Shown here: in pieces, positions 21,894 through 35,600 of the stretch
How the letters are laid out: each line of letters begins with the position of its first letter
Numbering within the stretch: position 1 is the stretch's first letter
NCBI GenBank assembly: GCA_963576565.1
Contig: OY755047.1
Location: 24,311,171 to 24,375,170 of the forward strand
Reading direction: 5' to 3'
Origin: Aspidapion aeneum
Taxonomy: Eukaryota > Arthropoda > Insecta > Coleoptera > Brentidae
DNA length: 64,000 bases
Notes under the pieces: generated by a model
The model's database searches: none
What the model saw: the letters and a program-made list of their open reading frames with translations, nothing else
What the model was told of the DNA's origin: nothing
Translations under genes and position numbers: made by a program

Positions 21894-23740
21894 ATGATGA
21901 AGACAATGGAGAAGATGGTTGACCGACACCTTCTAGGAGGAGTCTTGGCCAACAACCCATTCCACAGAAATCAGCATGCCTACATGGAGGGCAAGTCAAC
22001 TGACTCGGCCATACATGCAGTAGTGCATAAGGCAGAGAAGGCTCTTCAATTCAAGCAATACACACTTGCGGTGTTCTTTGACATATAAGGGGCTTTCGAC
22101 AAGGCCAAAGTGCAGATGATAACATCCTCCCTTCAAGATAGGGGGGCAGAAACCCCCATTATTGAATGGGTAAGATCTGCACTAAATCAACGAGCAATAC
22201 AAGCTACATTGGGGGAGTCAACGGTCAGGATTAGGGTCACGGGAGGGTGCCAATATGATCGTAAAGGTTCAGGCAAACAATGTGGCAGCTACGACGGGTA
22301 GTCGGCAGGACCTGGGGACTATCCCCCAGGACCTTCCACTGGATGTACACGGCAATACTGAGACCGAGGATCCAATACGGATCAATAGTCTGGTGGCCGG
22401 CAGTGGAGAAAACGACCACATCCCTAAAACTCAGAAGCCTACAGGGGCTGATGTGTAGAGGGATAACCGGAGCTATGAGTACTACCCCGATCCTGGCCCT
22501 AGAGACAATTCTGGGACTACCGTCGCTACCAACTTGGATCAAGAGGGAGGCGATGGGGACCTACCTACGTCTAAGGAACACGGGTCAGTGGAGAGGAAGA
22601 GGGGAAACAGCTGGTCATCTAGCTATAGAAGAGCTGACAATTAGAGAAATCCCCCTCACATCAATGACGGTCAGCAGAGCACACGCACCTTGGAGGCTCG
22701 AGAAGAGGTACAAAATCCACATCCCAGACAGGAAAGAGTGGGAGAGAGACGAAATGATGTTTGAGGAGAGCGCTTTAGTTTGCTACACTGATGGATCCAA
22801 ACTATCAGAGAGGCAAACCACAGGAGCGGGAGTATACGTGGAAAAACTAGAAGTTCAGAAGAGCTACTCGCTCGGTGAGCAGGCTACTGTTTTTCAAGCA
22901 GAAGTCTACGCCATAATAATAGCGGCAACCCTAGAAGAGGTTCGGAACAGCGAAGAGGAGCTTATATATATATGCTCTAACAGTCAAGCCACCCTGAAGG
23001 CGCTAAACGCACCCAAGATTGCTGACGGCTTGGTGGAAGAATCCGCAGAGGCGCTGGAGACCCTAAGCGATGACAAACGGGTGACGCTGGTTTGGGTTCC
23101 GGGACATACGGCGGTACCAGGCAACGTGAAGGCGGACGAATTCGCACGACTCGGGGCAGGAACCGCCTATGTAGGACCGGAGCCACTTTTGGGCGTGACA
23201 AAAAGACAAGTGCAAAGCGGGCTCAACAAATGGGCCCAGGACGCGCTATTAAACTCCTGGGAAACAGGAACGGGTTGCAGACAGACCAGAGAATTCGTAG
23301 ACCGTCCAAAAGCGACCAGAATTAGATGGACACGAAAAGACCTCGGACTGCTGATAGGTACTCTAACCGGACATACCCGGTTGAGGAAGCACATGACACG
23401 TATAGGAGTCGAGAATGACCCTACCTGCCCAGCCTGTGGACAGGAAGAAGAGACATCAAGACACCTCGTGGCAGAATGCGAGGCCTACGCAAGGATGAGA
23501 CAACAGGCACTCGGAGCGCCAACTCTGAGCGAGGAAGAACTGCACATGCTCAAATGGGCAGACTTACTGGACTTTGTAAAGAGAACAGGAAGGCCCAATG
23601 AGTTACCCGACCATCAAAGGGAAGTGCAGAGAGTGGGTTAAGGGACAGACTTGGGGCATGGCAAAAAGGGCCTACTCTGGCCTACTTGTCAGACCTGCGG
23701 GTCAACCCCCCCACTACTACTACTACTACTACTAAAATCA
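21894..23740 (+). mobile_element. I/R1/LOA-like non-LTR retrotransposon with internal RT deletion
   Basis: The 5' part encodes RT fingers (NQHAYMEGKSTDSA, then LAVFFDI-stop-GAFD with a stop where Glu is usual). The sequence then jumps at about 22250 to the RT thumb region, so the palm with the Y/FADD box is missing. A 453-codon frame (22280-23641) holds the thumb, an RNase H domain (CYTDGSKLSE; FQAEVYAI; ICSNSQATLKAL; GNVKADEFA, covering the D-E-D-D residues) and a zinc knuckle (CPACGQEEETSRHLVAEC). A short 3' end and an (ACT)n tail at about 23713-23735 follow. Dead as a polymerase, but the RNase H frame is intact. Confidence 0.85.
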
Positions 23741-24531
23741 ACTAAACATAATTCACGGACCTGTAAGAATCTAGAGCGCTCAGGGCTGTCGAACTATCAA
23801 AAAAAATGTTTATTGTCCTATTGCTTCAGTTGTAATCAATAATTCCCTGGGTACCTGCATAGTTCAAAGGCTAGAAGTCTGAAATATAGTAGCTGAATTA
23901 TTTTCTTAAAATCTACCCCAAACAGCATCTTGTATCTTTCGGTGTATCTGAAGCTATCATTAGTGCTTGAGAAATGAGTTTGCTTAGTCCTCCCCTTAAA
24001 AGAATAGATGAAGCAAATTTTTTTTATATTGTACTGGAAGCCATGAGAGAAAACAAAGAAACAGAAGTGCATAAAGGATGACTTCAGGAACTTTGAAGTA
24101 AGAACGTGAAGAATCATATCAGAAAGAAGATCATATAATTATATAGGTATTTATTTAGAATAGAAAAAAAAATAAAGAATGAGAGTATAACTAAATTTAA
24201 AAGAATATTTGACTTTGATTTTTCTTAATTGGTTAATTACTTTTATTCCCTATAAAAATAAAAAATAAGCTTAAACTCTTCTTGTTAGCATGGCGGTGAA
24301 ACAAGTACGCGCTAATGAGTTTCTCCGTGCATGTTTCCAGTTACTTGTTAGGTACTAAAAAATTACCTTTTAATTTTAAACCTCTTTCGAATAAGTAAAA
24401 AAATAGATACTGTGACTGCATAGCGTTAAAGATGACTAAATAGATGGATTTTCGTGAGCGGAAAAATATCCCATTTTGTATTGTATTGGCAGGCCCTACT
24501 AGACCTCCCCTCCCCCCTTATGGGTCCATTA
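23741..24531. other. no feature recognised
   Basis: AT-rich sequence between the retrotransposon tail and the PIF-type element. No convincing coding frame. Confidence 0.4.
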
Positions 24532-25497
24532 TAGTGGGTTTACACATGCATGAATTTAGTGGCGCCAGTGTTCGCGCCAGTTCTATTTGCACGCCAGTAA
24601 AGGTTTACACTATTGTGCGAAAATTAAAAAGACTGGCACGCCAGTTTCATTTTTAAAGTGTACACGGTACGCGATATGTCGGCTGAACTCTCGGAAGCCT
24701 GCAAAATAGTCTCTAAACTTTTACTGAAAAAAATAAAAATAAAAGAGATACAGAAAAAGGAACAACGAAAAAGCCGTATCTGGGTTAAAGCATGGATTGT
24801 TCATCGATCTACTTCGGGTGGTTCCAAAAAACTTTTAGGAGAACTTGCAGCAGAAGATCCTGAGAGCTATAAAAACCATCTTCGAATGACAAAGCAACAT
24901 TTTGATATTCTTCTAGAGTGTGTGACGCCACGAATTATAAAAATGGATACCCACATGAGAGATGCGTTAAACCCAAAATTGAAATTGGAAGTGACATTAA
25001 GATATCTTGCAACAGGAGATTCTTTTGCATCATTGCAATTTCTTTATCGTCTACCAAATGTACAATTTCAAAATTTATCCCTTTGTTTTTATAAGAACTA
25101 CTGTGTACATCCCATAAACAAGGAAAACATTCATAGCCTTCAAGAAACTGTATGGTCAGTTCTGCTGACCTTTTTTTTTAGCCATAAATAAGCTATAAAA
25201 ACAACAATAAACAAAATTTTGAAGCTCAAACGCAATGAAAATAAAAAATAATGTAAAATAATGAACTTAAAACCGGCAAACCGACGTGCAAGCACTTGTT
25301 TACACATGAAAATTTTCTTTTTCTGCGCGCATGCGTCACCACTGGCGCCAGCAAATTCAGTCAGCTGCAGACTTTTTTGATACATTCATGCAAAAAAATA
25401 ACTTGTGTGCAAGTCGGTGTTTACACTTGCAAATTTAACTTACTGGCGCGCCAGTTTTTATTGGCGCCAGCAAATCCATGCATGTGTAAACTCTCCT
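24532..25497 (+). mobile_element. PIF/Harbinger element, internally deleted
   Basis: TTA target duplications at 24529-24531 and 25498-25500 bracket 966 bp. Terminal regions are inverse copies (GTTTACACATGCATG and CATGCATGTGTAAAC, then GGCGCCA blocks). One open frame, 24658-25191 (177 codons, ATG alternative at 24676), encodes the N-terminal part of a HARBI1-like transposase: a basic region, KRSRIWVKAWI-type WV/W residues, KNHLRMTKQHFDILLE and KLEVTLRYLATGDSFASLQF. It stops before any DDE catalytic residue, so the element is non-autonomous. Confidence 0.85.
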
Positions 25498-26571
25498 TTA
25501 TGCCTACGTACCTACTGAGTTTGACCAAGGTGGAATATATTTTTTTGTCACCCAGTGCATAGAAAACCTTATCATACTGCAACAAAAAATGATTTAGGCT
25601 TAACATTTTGGCTCTAAGACATACCACTAAAAGCCTAAATTACAAACACCATTCATACAGTAGAGAGTGTAACCACTAACCAACCCTACTTCCTTTACTT
25701 CATTTTAACGGATCCGCGGTTCCTGGATTAGAGCTTTCGACTTTGCTCTCTCTTAGAAACAGTGTCAGCCTGAAACTGTCAGGTGTGTGAAAGCCAAAAC
25801 TTATTAGGAACTTCTGTTTCTGTGATATTTACAAAAACTGTTTTCAAGGTTGATATAGCGTGGAACTCACTTATATAGTGAGCTAGGAAGGTATCAGATA
25901 TATTGGATCCATTTTTTTTACATTGGAATCTTCTGGTATCGCTGAGCCCACAGCTTTCCACAAGTAATCATTCATTTTTACACAATTCGTCAGCCGTCGT
26001 GTTTTCTATTTCAAGAAAATGCGTTACGAAAAGTGGAGGGGTGTAACATATCTTGACTTTTGCTTTATGTAATTTATGAATAGCCCCTAAGGATAGTATC
26101 AAGGAGACTTAGCTCCAGACTATGCAATCAGGAACCGGAAACTGTATCGCCATCGCAAAAGGCACTAGACCCAATAGCGACTGGGGACTACTACATTTAA
26201 AGACCTGTACAAACTTGTTTAGGGAACGGAATTAATGGAGTAGTTGGCCTAGGAATCACGGGGGTGCACAAAAAGCCAGTAATGGCTGCAGTGCAGTGAC
26301 TCTGGCTTGCCTAGGCACGGAGTCAGAATCAAGGGGTTTTAGCCGGTAAGAAGATTTCCTGTTGAGACCCTTGAAAAAAAACAAAATTGTGCAACCTTTA
26401 ATGCTATATTGGGCAATCCGTAATATTGTACAAGATTAATGACCTTCTAGGAAACGCCTTAAATCAGTAAATGCTATCCAAGCATAAACGTAGGTGTCCA
26501 TCTTTGCATATTTGAATTCAACAGTCAATGTTAAAATAAATTATTTAATTTTTTAACGCGAATTTGCTTGA
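25498..26571. other. upstream flank of TLP1 with a TACCTTCCTAGC-family fragment
   Basis: Bases 25822-25893, ending GCTAGGAAGGTA, match the end of the family seen at 3388 and share AAAACTGTTTTCAAGG with 60860. Apart from that I see no gene or repeat. Confidence 0.45.
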
Positions 26572-26581
26572 TAACACAGTG

Positions 26582-26614
26582 TATATAAAGTAGTTACGCC
26601 CACAAACTTCACTT
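26582..26614 (+). promoter_or_regulatory. TLP1 core promoter candidate
   Basis: TATATAA at 26582-26588 is followed 23-29 bp later by TCACTT (A at 26611), an acceptable insect initiator. This puts the start about 80 nt before the TLP1 ATG. Confidence 0.5.
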
Positions 26615-26692
26615 AAGAGTCTAAAAAGTACCATCAATATTTTTTAATAATTTTAAAAAATTATAGAAAATTAAAAAAAAAACAAAATAGTC

Positions 26693-29600
26693 ATGATTTT
26701 TTTGTTTATAACAGCTTTATTGGCATCAACCGTTAGAGCAGACGTTAATTTTCAAATAGCTAATAAAGATGGCGGACCTATTTGGATTGGCATTCAAGGC
26801 AACCCTGGACACCCGCATTTAAAAAATGGAGGCTTCGTTCTGAACCAGGGACAAACTGTAAGATATTCAATACGTTACTTAATTCTTAAAATCATCTTTA
26901 GTGTAACCAAAAACTTATAGGGGAAATTGGGGAAATACGGACCAAGAAGGAAACTCTGGCCGTATAATGCCTTTCCGTAAAGTTTGCGGGCAGTTGAATT
27001 GCAACAATCTCCCGATGGTAAGAAGCATTTTGCTTAAGGCAGGCATTGCTCCGTGTACCATATAATTTTTTTTCTAGGTTAACTAGTTTTTTGAATGGTT
27101 ACATCTTTAGGCATAAGCATTCTTAGAAAATAAAGTGTCATAAGTCTTGGGGTATTATAATTTAAAAAGAACTCATTTACCACTACTACTATGTCGGTTT
27201 AGAACGTTTTTCTACGTTGTCCGACGCCTATTCTCCACCTCCTTCGATCCTGACAATCATCTTCTGTCAGGTTTTTTTGACTCATTGATCTTTGGATTGA
27301 CTGTTGCCATTCTAGTTTAGGACGCCCTCTTTTTTTGCACCCTATTGGTTACCATTCTAAGACCTGCTTTGTACATGGCCGTACCATATCAGTTGTCTTT
27401 TAGTGATGTCATCCGTTATGCTTCCCTCGATTCACATTCTTTCTTTTATGATCTTATTTCTTATGTGATGTGTTCTGGAATTATTTCTTTGATGCTTCTG
27501 GATATTCTCATTGATCTTCTTATTGCATCCATTTCGACACTTTTTTCATTTTTGTTTGGTATTTTTCTGTTACGCGACAAGTCTCTATTCCATACAACAG
27601 CGTGCTTTTTACCATTGTTTCATATATGTTAAATTTAACATTCTTTTTTACCTCTCTGTTCCATAAAATACTGTCAAGACTTCCAATAACCTTTTTTGCT
27701 TTTACTATTCTTTTACTAAGAACTCATTTATCTGGGTAAATAATAAAAAATACTTACAGTCTTTTTTCTTAGATAACAGTCCCAGCACCTGACAATTGGC
27801 AAGGTCGATTTTGGTCAAGGACCTACTGTGACTCATCAAGTAATCACTGTTTAACAGGTAGGAATAAACCAGGAATAAACCAGTATCCCTTCCCTTCCTT
27901 GACAAAACTTTTTTTTCGTGCTAGGGAAAAAATGCCAATGCCAACACAACTTAAAAAAATATATATAAAAATTACAAACGTATAGTTTAGTACCCCTGAA
28001 TAAAGAAAACAACACTTTTTCGTGGCTAGGCGGGCATAGAAAGATTTTGTTTCTCTTGAATTTTTCCATGGGCAGCTCAAGAGCTCTAATGGACACCTAT
28101 CAAGTGTTGACAGTTAACTTTTTCGTCCTTAAGGGACTCTTCAGAACACTGCATGGTCAATGTGATAGTTTTGTAAAGCCGGTATATAAATCGCATTTTA
28201 CGATATTGGTAAGAGAAATGTAAAATAATGCCTGCATTACCGTATGATTTCACACAAGTGGCGACATCTACTAAATACAAAAGAAACTACCAAAGTAAAA
28301 ACAAAAGGCAGGCAGATGAAACGAAAAACAGTATCCAGGACCGTGACATAATTTGTCCCTCAGGTTGTATCAATGCCTATTGCATTTTCGCCGCCCTCGC
28401 GACGTATTATGTTGGATCAGCAAAAAATTACATATAATTTTGACCAGAGAGAGATTTTCATTACCAATTAATTATTATTAATTATTAAAACTTATTCACA
28501 CGAGCAAGGAATATATTTTGGTTTTTGCTTTTTCCTTGGCCCCTCCCCCCCTGTAAATCCTAGATCCGCCTCTGGGCGTATACCCGGTGCGAGCGAATCT
28601 CGAGGTATAGCTCGACGCGAAATACTTGGCGCAGGTTAACTGAAGACCCCTATTCTTCATTGTTAATTTAAAAACATAACGTTAGGTTGGATGTTAGTTT
28701 TAACGTTATATTCATAGTGAAAAAGAAGCTTAATAACCCGTTTTCTGACATTAGAAAAATAATCTTATGTTTTTATAACGTTTTTTTAAAGTGTTTTTCA
28801 AACGTTAAAAGAATATTGATTTTTAACAGTGAAAAAGAAATGTTTTTCTAACATTAAAAAATAAATGTTTTTTAACAATGAAAAAATATATTTTTTCAAA
28901 TATCTCTATAAAGACAAGGTAACTTAAATAATGTAAATAAAATTCTTCCGTTAAGTTTTTCGTGAACTCGACACTCAGTAGGTAAAGGAAATTCGAATCC
29001 GTAGCTTCTGAAAATAAAATTTAAAATTATATGTAAACAATAATTTTGTAGTAAGTGCCTCGCTCTCGTTCTCATTAATGCTCAAGTGAATACAAGGCAA
29101 ATAATATTCAACTGAATGCTCGTTTGAAATTCGCACTTGCATACATATTTGTTATTCTTTAACTATACCATCTTTTCCACACAACTGGTGTATATTCGTA
29201 TCAAAATATGTATTCACTATCATAATTAATAATTGTGCTTTTAATTTGCCATGTTTGTTTCTACAAAAGGTAAATATTTTAACCAAAATTGCACAAAGCG
29301 TATCTGCTACCGACTCGTATGAACTCGCAGCGAAAAGCAACTAAAAATGACGATGGCCCGTTCTGGTAGTGAAACTATGCGGCAGCGCCCTCTATAGTAT
29401 AATTTTTTTTAATGCTTAATAAACAAAACATTTCATATACCTTAAATTCAACGTTGGAAATGAGATCTAGGAAAAACATTATAAAAATACCCATATATTG
29501 ATGGTATTATTTTTAATGTTAATAAAATTATGGTTTTTTAAATATTGGTTTCTTAACGTTATTAAGAAATATATTTTTGGTAATGCTTTTACATGAAATT

Positions 29601-32600
29601 TTCGTAAGGATTTTCAACATGTTTTTTTAATGTCAAAAGTTCACTAAATTTTAACACAAATTTGTGCTAGAAAAAAAACGTTTTTTTTGCAACATTTATT
29701 TAACGTTTTTTAGGATTTTGTGCTTAGTGGGGACGGTCAATTGATAACGGTTAAGTCTCACATACCCTAGGATTCCGGGAAAGAGTTCAGGAGTATGTTT
29801 TAAAAAAAGTCTTCTGATAATATATACCTAGTAACATAATAAAAATCAACCAACTAAGTTTACATTAAAAATTACTAAACATTATATAAAGAAAATAAAC
29901 TTAATCTAATATGATTTAATGATATCTATGTATAAATATTATAGGATTGTATTATTTTTTAAGGTGACTGCGGGAACAAACTGGAATGTAATGGTGCTGG
30001 CGGTGTGCCTCCGGTTACTTTAGCAGAAATCACTCTTAAGGGTCCAGATGACGGAAAAGATTACTACGATCTTTCTTTGGTTGATGGTTTTAACACTGGA
30101 GCATCGGTAAATTATAAACATGTTTTTTTTTGTATGAACAGTCATGTTTTGATATTTAGATGACCATCAATGTAACCATATTTTGTGACAACAAGGTCCA
30201 ATGTGCTTGCTAGCCGTACTGTGCAGCCACCATCCGTGCTTTGTACCAGACATGCTCAATACCATTATTTACATATCTTGTCATTTTTCTCATAAAAATG
30301 CATATAATTGCAGACACATTGTAGCAAAAATTTGGTCATTTGTATTGGTCGACAGTAAGTTTTCCATTTTTAGTCCAAATTATTGCAAAAACTATGTTTT
30401 GTTTACTACACCCAACTAACATTTATAGTAGCGGCTACATGTTCTAAAGGCTTTGCTACTTTCTTATAGTAGAAATGTGGTGATCCCAACCAAAATTTGT
30501 TACTTTTTAGTTCTAACTACTATTTAGTATCAGGAAATAGTAGATGTTTCGTAAAAACGACCCTCTAAACTACTTCATAGGATTGTTTCTTGATAGTCGA
30601 TTCTGATAGTCTTCTCTACCACAATAGGACGTTGCTAAAGTTTTACTTTCTTTTTAGTCGTTATTTCGTAGTCGCCCTGACTTTTATATCCTACTTAATT
30701 ACCACTAGAAAGTTAAGCTTCATTGGAGTCCCAAACAAGTGTATCCGACAACTACATTATAACTTTAATTTTTACCACAAAAGTTTGTGTCATCATAGTA
30801 ACATCTGATGTAACAATGTAGACAAAATAACTTTTTGGATCAACTTTAAAGCCGCAACTACTTTCAAGTAACCTTTTCGACTATCAGGGAATATAGTTTG
30901 GGACGCCATGTTTTTATGTAAGAAAGAAAATTTAATATTTTTGTTGTCGTTTTATGAGCTCATATTAAAGAGCCATACTATTTTATAAACAAATTAGTTG
31001 AAGCTTACCAAAAATGCTCTTCTTAAGCACCATTTGTTGGAGTTAACTGTCGATTATGAAAACATAACCTCCAAAATCACAACACAAAAATTCCATCAGC
31101 TACCAGAAAACGGCTCAATTTTACGGGCGCACCGGTTTTTTGCAATATATATAATACATGTTATACAAAAAACTTTGCGTCGCACTCGAATTTTGATCCA
31201 CTGCTCATAAATTCTCACACTTTTGGATAACATAGTTCATATTATAACCATAACCAAACAAAAAAACTAAGCGAGTCTGTTTACTGTTGTGTCCACCATA
31301 TTGTGTTACAATTCTACCAAAAAGAAACGATTATATTATTTGCAACTACATCGCAACTTTTATGCCATTACGGAAAAAAAACAGCCTCTACGACGTAGTA
31401 GATACCTGGCTACGACGTAGTAGTGTAGTTGTTATTACAGTGACTTTAAACACTTGGCCTAGTAGTTACAACCAGAAATTGGTTCCCCACTTAGGGAATT
31501 ATAACGTCGCTGTATGGTATACTGAGACGTAGCGGGAGTACGTTGCGGTTACTTTTAAGAAATTCTTTCTAGTTGGCGTTTCGTCGTTACAACTTTAAAT
31601 GTTTGTTGGGCAAACATAACTTAAAATGTCGCAATACATATGTGATAACAACAGTATTGATACTGGCTTGCTATATGATTCTAAATTCCCAAATCCATGA
31701 CTACTCCTATACTGGCGTTCCACTCCGCCGGCGAACTCGATTAGAAATGAATCCTTATAACCATAACAGTAACTAATTGTCAAATAGGCGTTTCAAAACG
31801 TTCCTATTTTCCCACAGTGTTTCGTAATTTAATTACGGCGATCGATTTCGCAATTATTACTTCAATCCTCTGGTCAGAAACTGCTCTTGTACCCTTTGTA
31901 TTGCGACTTATCACAGTATAGACAGACCACAGGTTACCCAACAAAGACAGACACACAAGGTGCCCTCCGGTTTGCCTGAAGACCCTCTATCAATGACATA
32001 TTTTCAAGAAATAGAGACACGACAAACTTAACCAAAGACCTTTTTAAGCAGTGGACCGTTCGATTAGTAGTTCTCTTCGTTTAAATACAAGCAACAAACA
32101 AAGAGTGCTTAACCAAGAAACGTCAAAAATGCATACATTTTTATTGTTCTATTAACCGATTATGGCCCTACCAGACGTAGATCGAAAGGGAGAGTCTCTA
32201 AATTCATCGATTGATGGATTCCACCGATCCACCAATCGATGCCACCAAAACTCACCGACTCTGGCAGCAATTCTTAATGAATGTCATTTGTCCGTCATTT
32301 TTCTTTCCAATCAGCTGCATTTTTTATATATGAAAATTTGATCTTCGCCCTCTACCTTGATGTCCACGAGAATAGTTTCCTCCGTTTCTTTCATTTTCAT
32401 CTTTATTGTGCAAAGCCGGCTGTCCATGGAGCGTATTATCCGCGCGGATTTTTTTCTCAGGCTTTGATTGGTTCAAATTTTTAACTCAACCAATCAGAGC
32501 CCAATAAAAGATAAATCCGCGCGGATAATACGCTCATTGGACAGCCGACATAACAAAACTTTCGGAAAAAAACAAAATCTTTTTAGATAAAAGAGATAGG

Positions 32601-35600
32601 TTAGGGTTTCATTTTTATTTTTCGATGGCTTATCAGCATTCCATCGATGAATTTCCGATGAATGTCACTTGTCATTTGTCAACAATCTATATTCCATGAA
32701 AAAAACCGAAAAGAGCTCTAATAACCGAACGGTTCACCGCTTGAAAAGGTCTCAAGTCAAATTTATTTAAATCAAAATTAAAGAAGAAAAATCGGTTCTC
32801 TGTACTATATTGTTTAGACAGAGATGCACCTTCCATCCTTGTTAATAAGCATCGGAAAATAAAAATCAACGATTTTTGACTAAACATATACCGGGGCTGA
32901 CCGACAAGCCTGTTGGTTTATATGTGGCGTGATGATTTATGTCACTCACCCCTGACAACTTAAATTATTTTAGTGAAACGCCAATGAACTTGACAAGAAA
33001 GTAACATAACTAAAAAATATTTCAGTGACTGATGTGTTTATAGCCTCTCTATTTCTTGAAAATATGTCATACATGCAGGGTCTCTAGGTAAATCTAATCT
33101 AATTTCTTAATTAACTGTTACTTTATTCCCTTTAGATTGAACCGGTTAACGGAAAAGGTGATGGCGGACAGTACAGCTGTAAAAAGGCATCTTGTGGCAA
33201 CAGCGTAAATGGAGTTTGTCCTGGTAAGAGTTTTTACCATCGCATAAAAATATAGTTCTATCTTTTGGGGAAAATATTTATTTTTATATAGAGTTTCTTG
33301 TTTCATACATTATTATCTATTGCCTTATAAGGGCCTCTGAAACCATCTTGGAGCTCTCTTGGCCTCCAAATGTCACAAACACCACTCGAAAGCAGTGTAG
33401 AAAAATATCGTTTAAACCGATAGCAGGTGCAGAAGATTTGGTGCAGGATTACTTGAATTGTCTAGTGATTTTCCCACTTAACAAACGGAACTCCCTGAAG
33501 TTTTTCTATTGATTTTTCAAGACCTACATTTTTTAACTTAACCGTCAATAAATTAGTATCATCGACAAATGCTGCTAAGTGTAAATCGTTGCCCTAATGC
33601 AGAACGAGGTCACAAAAATAAGTATTTACAGAAGAACATTTTTTTAGTTTAACTGAGCGCGAGTCAACGTATCACCGCATAAATTGGTCGGGCGGATGGT
33701 GGGGACGTTTCATCACTTAGAAATTCAATAGTTCTACATTCAATAAAGCGCGCATGAAGCTATACGTTTTTTCAAGGAAAAACACATTAATAAAACATTG
33801 AGTGTAACGCAGGACCAAACCCCCCTCCCTCCCTAGATCGTTAAGCCTAGTTTCCACCTATGCGTGCCCACCCGGGACATGGCTTTGCACCGGTTTTTAA
33901 TGCAGCGTCACCTGATGCGTTTTTGAATCAGGGTGGGCCCGCATCACGGTCCTTAAATAAACCGGTTGTGTGGTAACATCAGAGCTACGTCACAGTTTTC
34001 CTAGCAATCACCAGTCAAACGCTGTTTATTGCATAATTTCGTCTTTTGCCAGGAAACTTTGTACATTTTGGGTCTTGTCGTCTTGTACGTAGTGTTTATA
34101 CCTGTTCCGTGCTTGCTATAAATGTATTATACCTTGTTTCCACCAATGCATGCCCACTCCGATTAAAAAAACGCACGTGATGGGCCATGGATTTGCACCG
34201 GTTTTAAATACAGCGTCACCTAATGCGTTTTTTGAATCGGGGTGGGCATGCATTGGTGGAAACAGGGTATTTAAGACTAACTAAAAGAAATTTTAGAAAA
34301 AGATGGTTTAGTTTATAATGCAGGATTTTAGCATGAAAGCATTACAATGAGTTCCCTGAACTTGGTTGCTATACATATGAAAATGAACAAATCAACATGC
34401 ATTCATATGCCATGCCATCTTGGGTGCAAAGCCTTTCTTTTGGAGGCTTAACTGAGCCTTCACCATCATGGAAAGAAGATGTTAACAAAATGGTTCATAA
34501 AATTGCATCGTGCCAATTTGAAATTTATTAAAACAAATATTGCGAAGCGATCCACTAAATTTATATTTGAAAAAGTTTATATTCCATATAAATTGGTAAA
34601 TTTATTTGTATTAAGTATAAGAATCAAATTTATAAATACCAAAAAGCCAAATTAATCCACAATGAAACGAAAGCTTGATGATACAGGGACTGATGGGAGT
34701 CAAAAAACAGTAAAAAAACTAAAGATTATTTTGTAACTATTCTATAATTAGATAGGTTTAGTTTTTTGTGCAATATGATTTAAAAACAAAACTGATGAGG
34801 ACCATTCTTAAATTATATACTGGGTGTTCCAAGTTAAAAGTCCACCGTGTTCCAATTAAAAGTCCACCATATTGCTAACTTTGTTATTATTAAAAATAGA
34901 AAAAAAAATAAATTGGCAAACTAGTAGCATTTTTTAAAATTATATTTTTGTTTTTTGAAAAAACTCGAAAACTCAATGTTTGATTTTTTTATTTGAGCAT
35001 CTTAAAGAGCATCAAAAATTCTAATAGTTTGCTAATTTAAACTTTTTTCTATCTTTAATAATAAAAAAGTTAGCAATGATGGACACTTAACTGGGAACAC
35101 CCTGTATAATGCTCAAGTAGGAGGGAAGGAATATTAGCGTTACAGTCAATGTATTTTTATTATAATTTTTCTTGAAATGCGTTAAGAAGGGGGGATCAAA
35201 AATCCTTGTGTTATGTAATTTATGAATATTCCCTTACTGCCATTGACTTAAAGTTATTTCAATTTCCTTTCTTTTAATTTTTTTGATAAAATTTCTCAAA
35301 AAAAAACTTATTTTAATAACCTCCTATCCACAAAAAACAACAATATTGCAGTGTTTAGCGAAAAAAGTTAAATTAATATGAACAAGAGTGTTGAATTAAC
35401 TTAGGAAAAGTATTTATAGTCGTGTCCTGAATCTGATATTTATAAAACTGTTGGAATTTTTATCATACATTTTTAAATTATTTGATTTTTTAATAAATTT
35501 TGGTATTTTTACGGCATTTTTCTTTATTTCTCTCATAATATAACGTATAGGTCTCTCTTTATTGGCATATTGCCGCGTCATAGGCGGCCGAGTTCTTATT

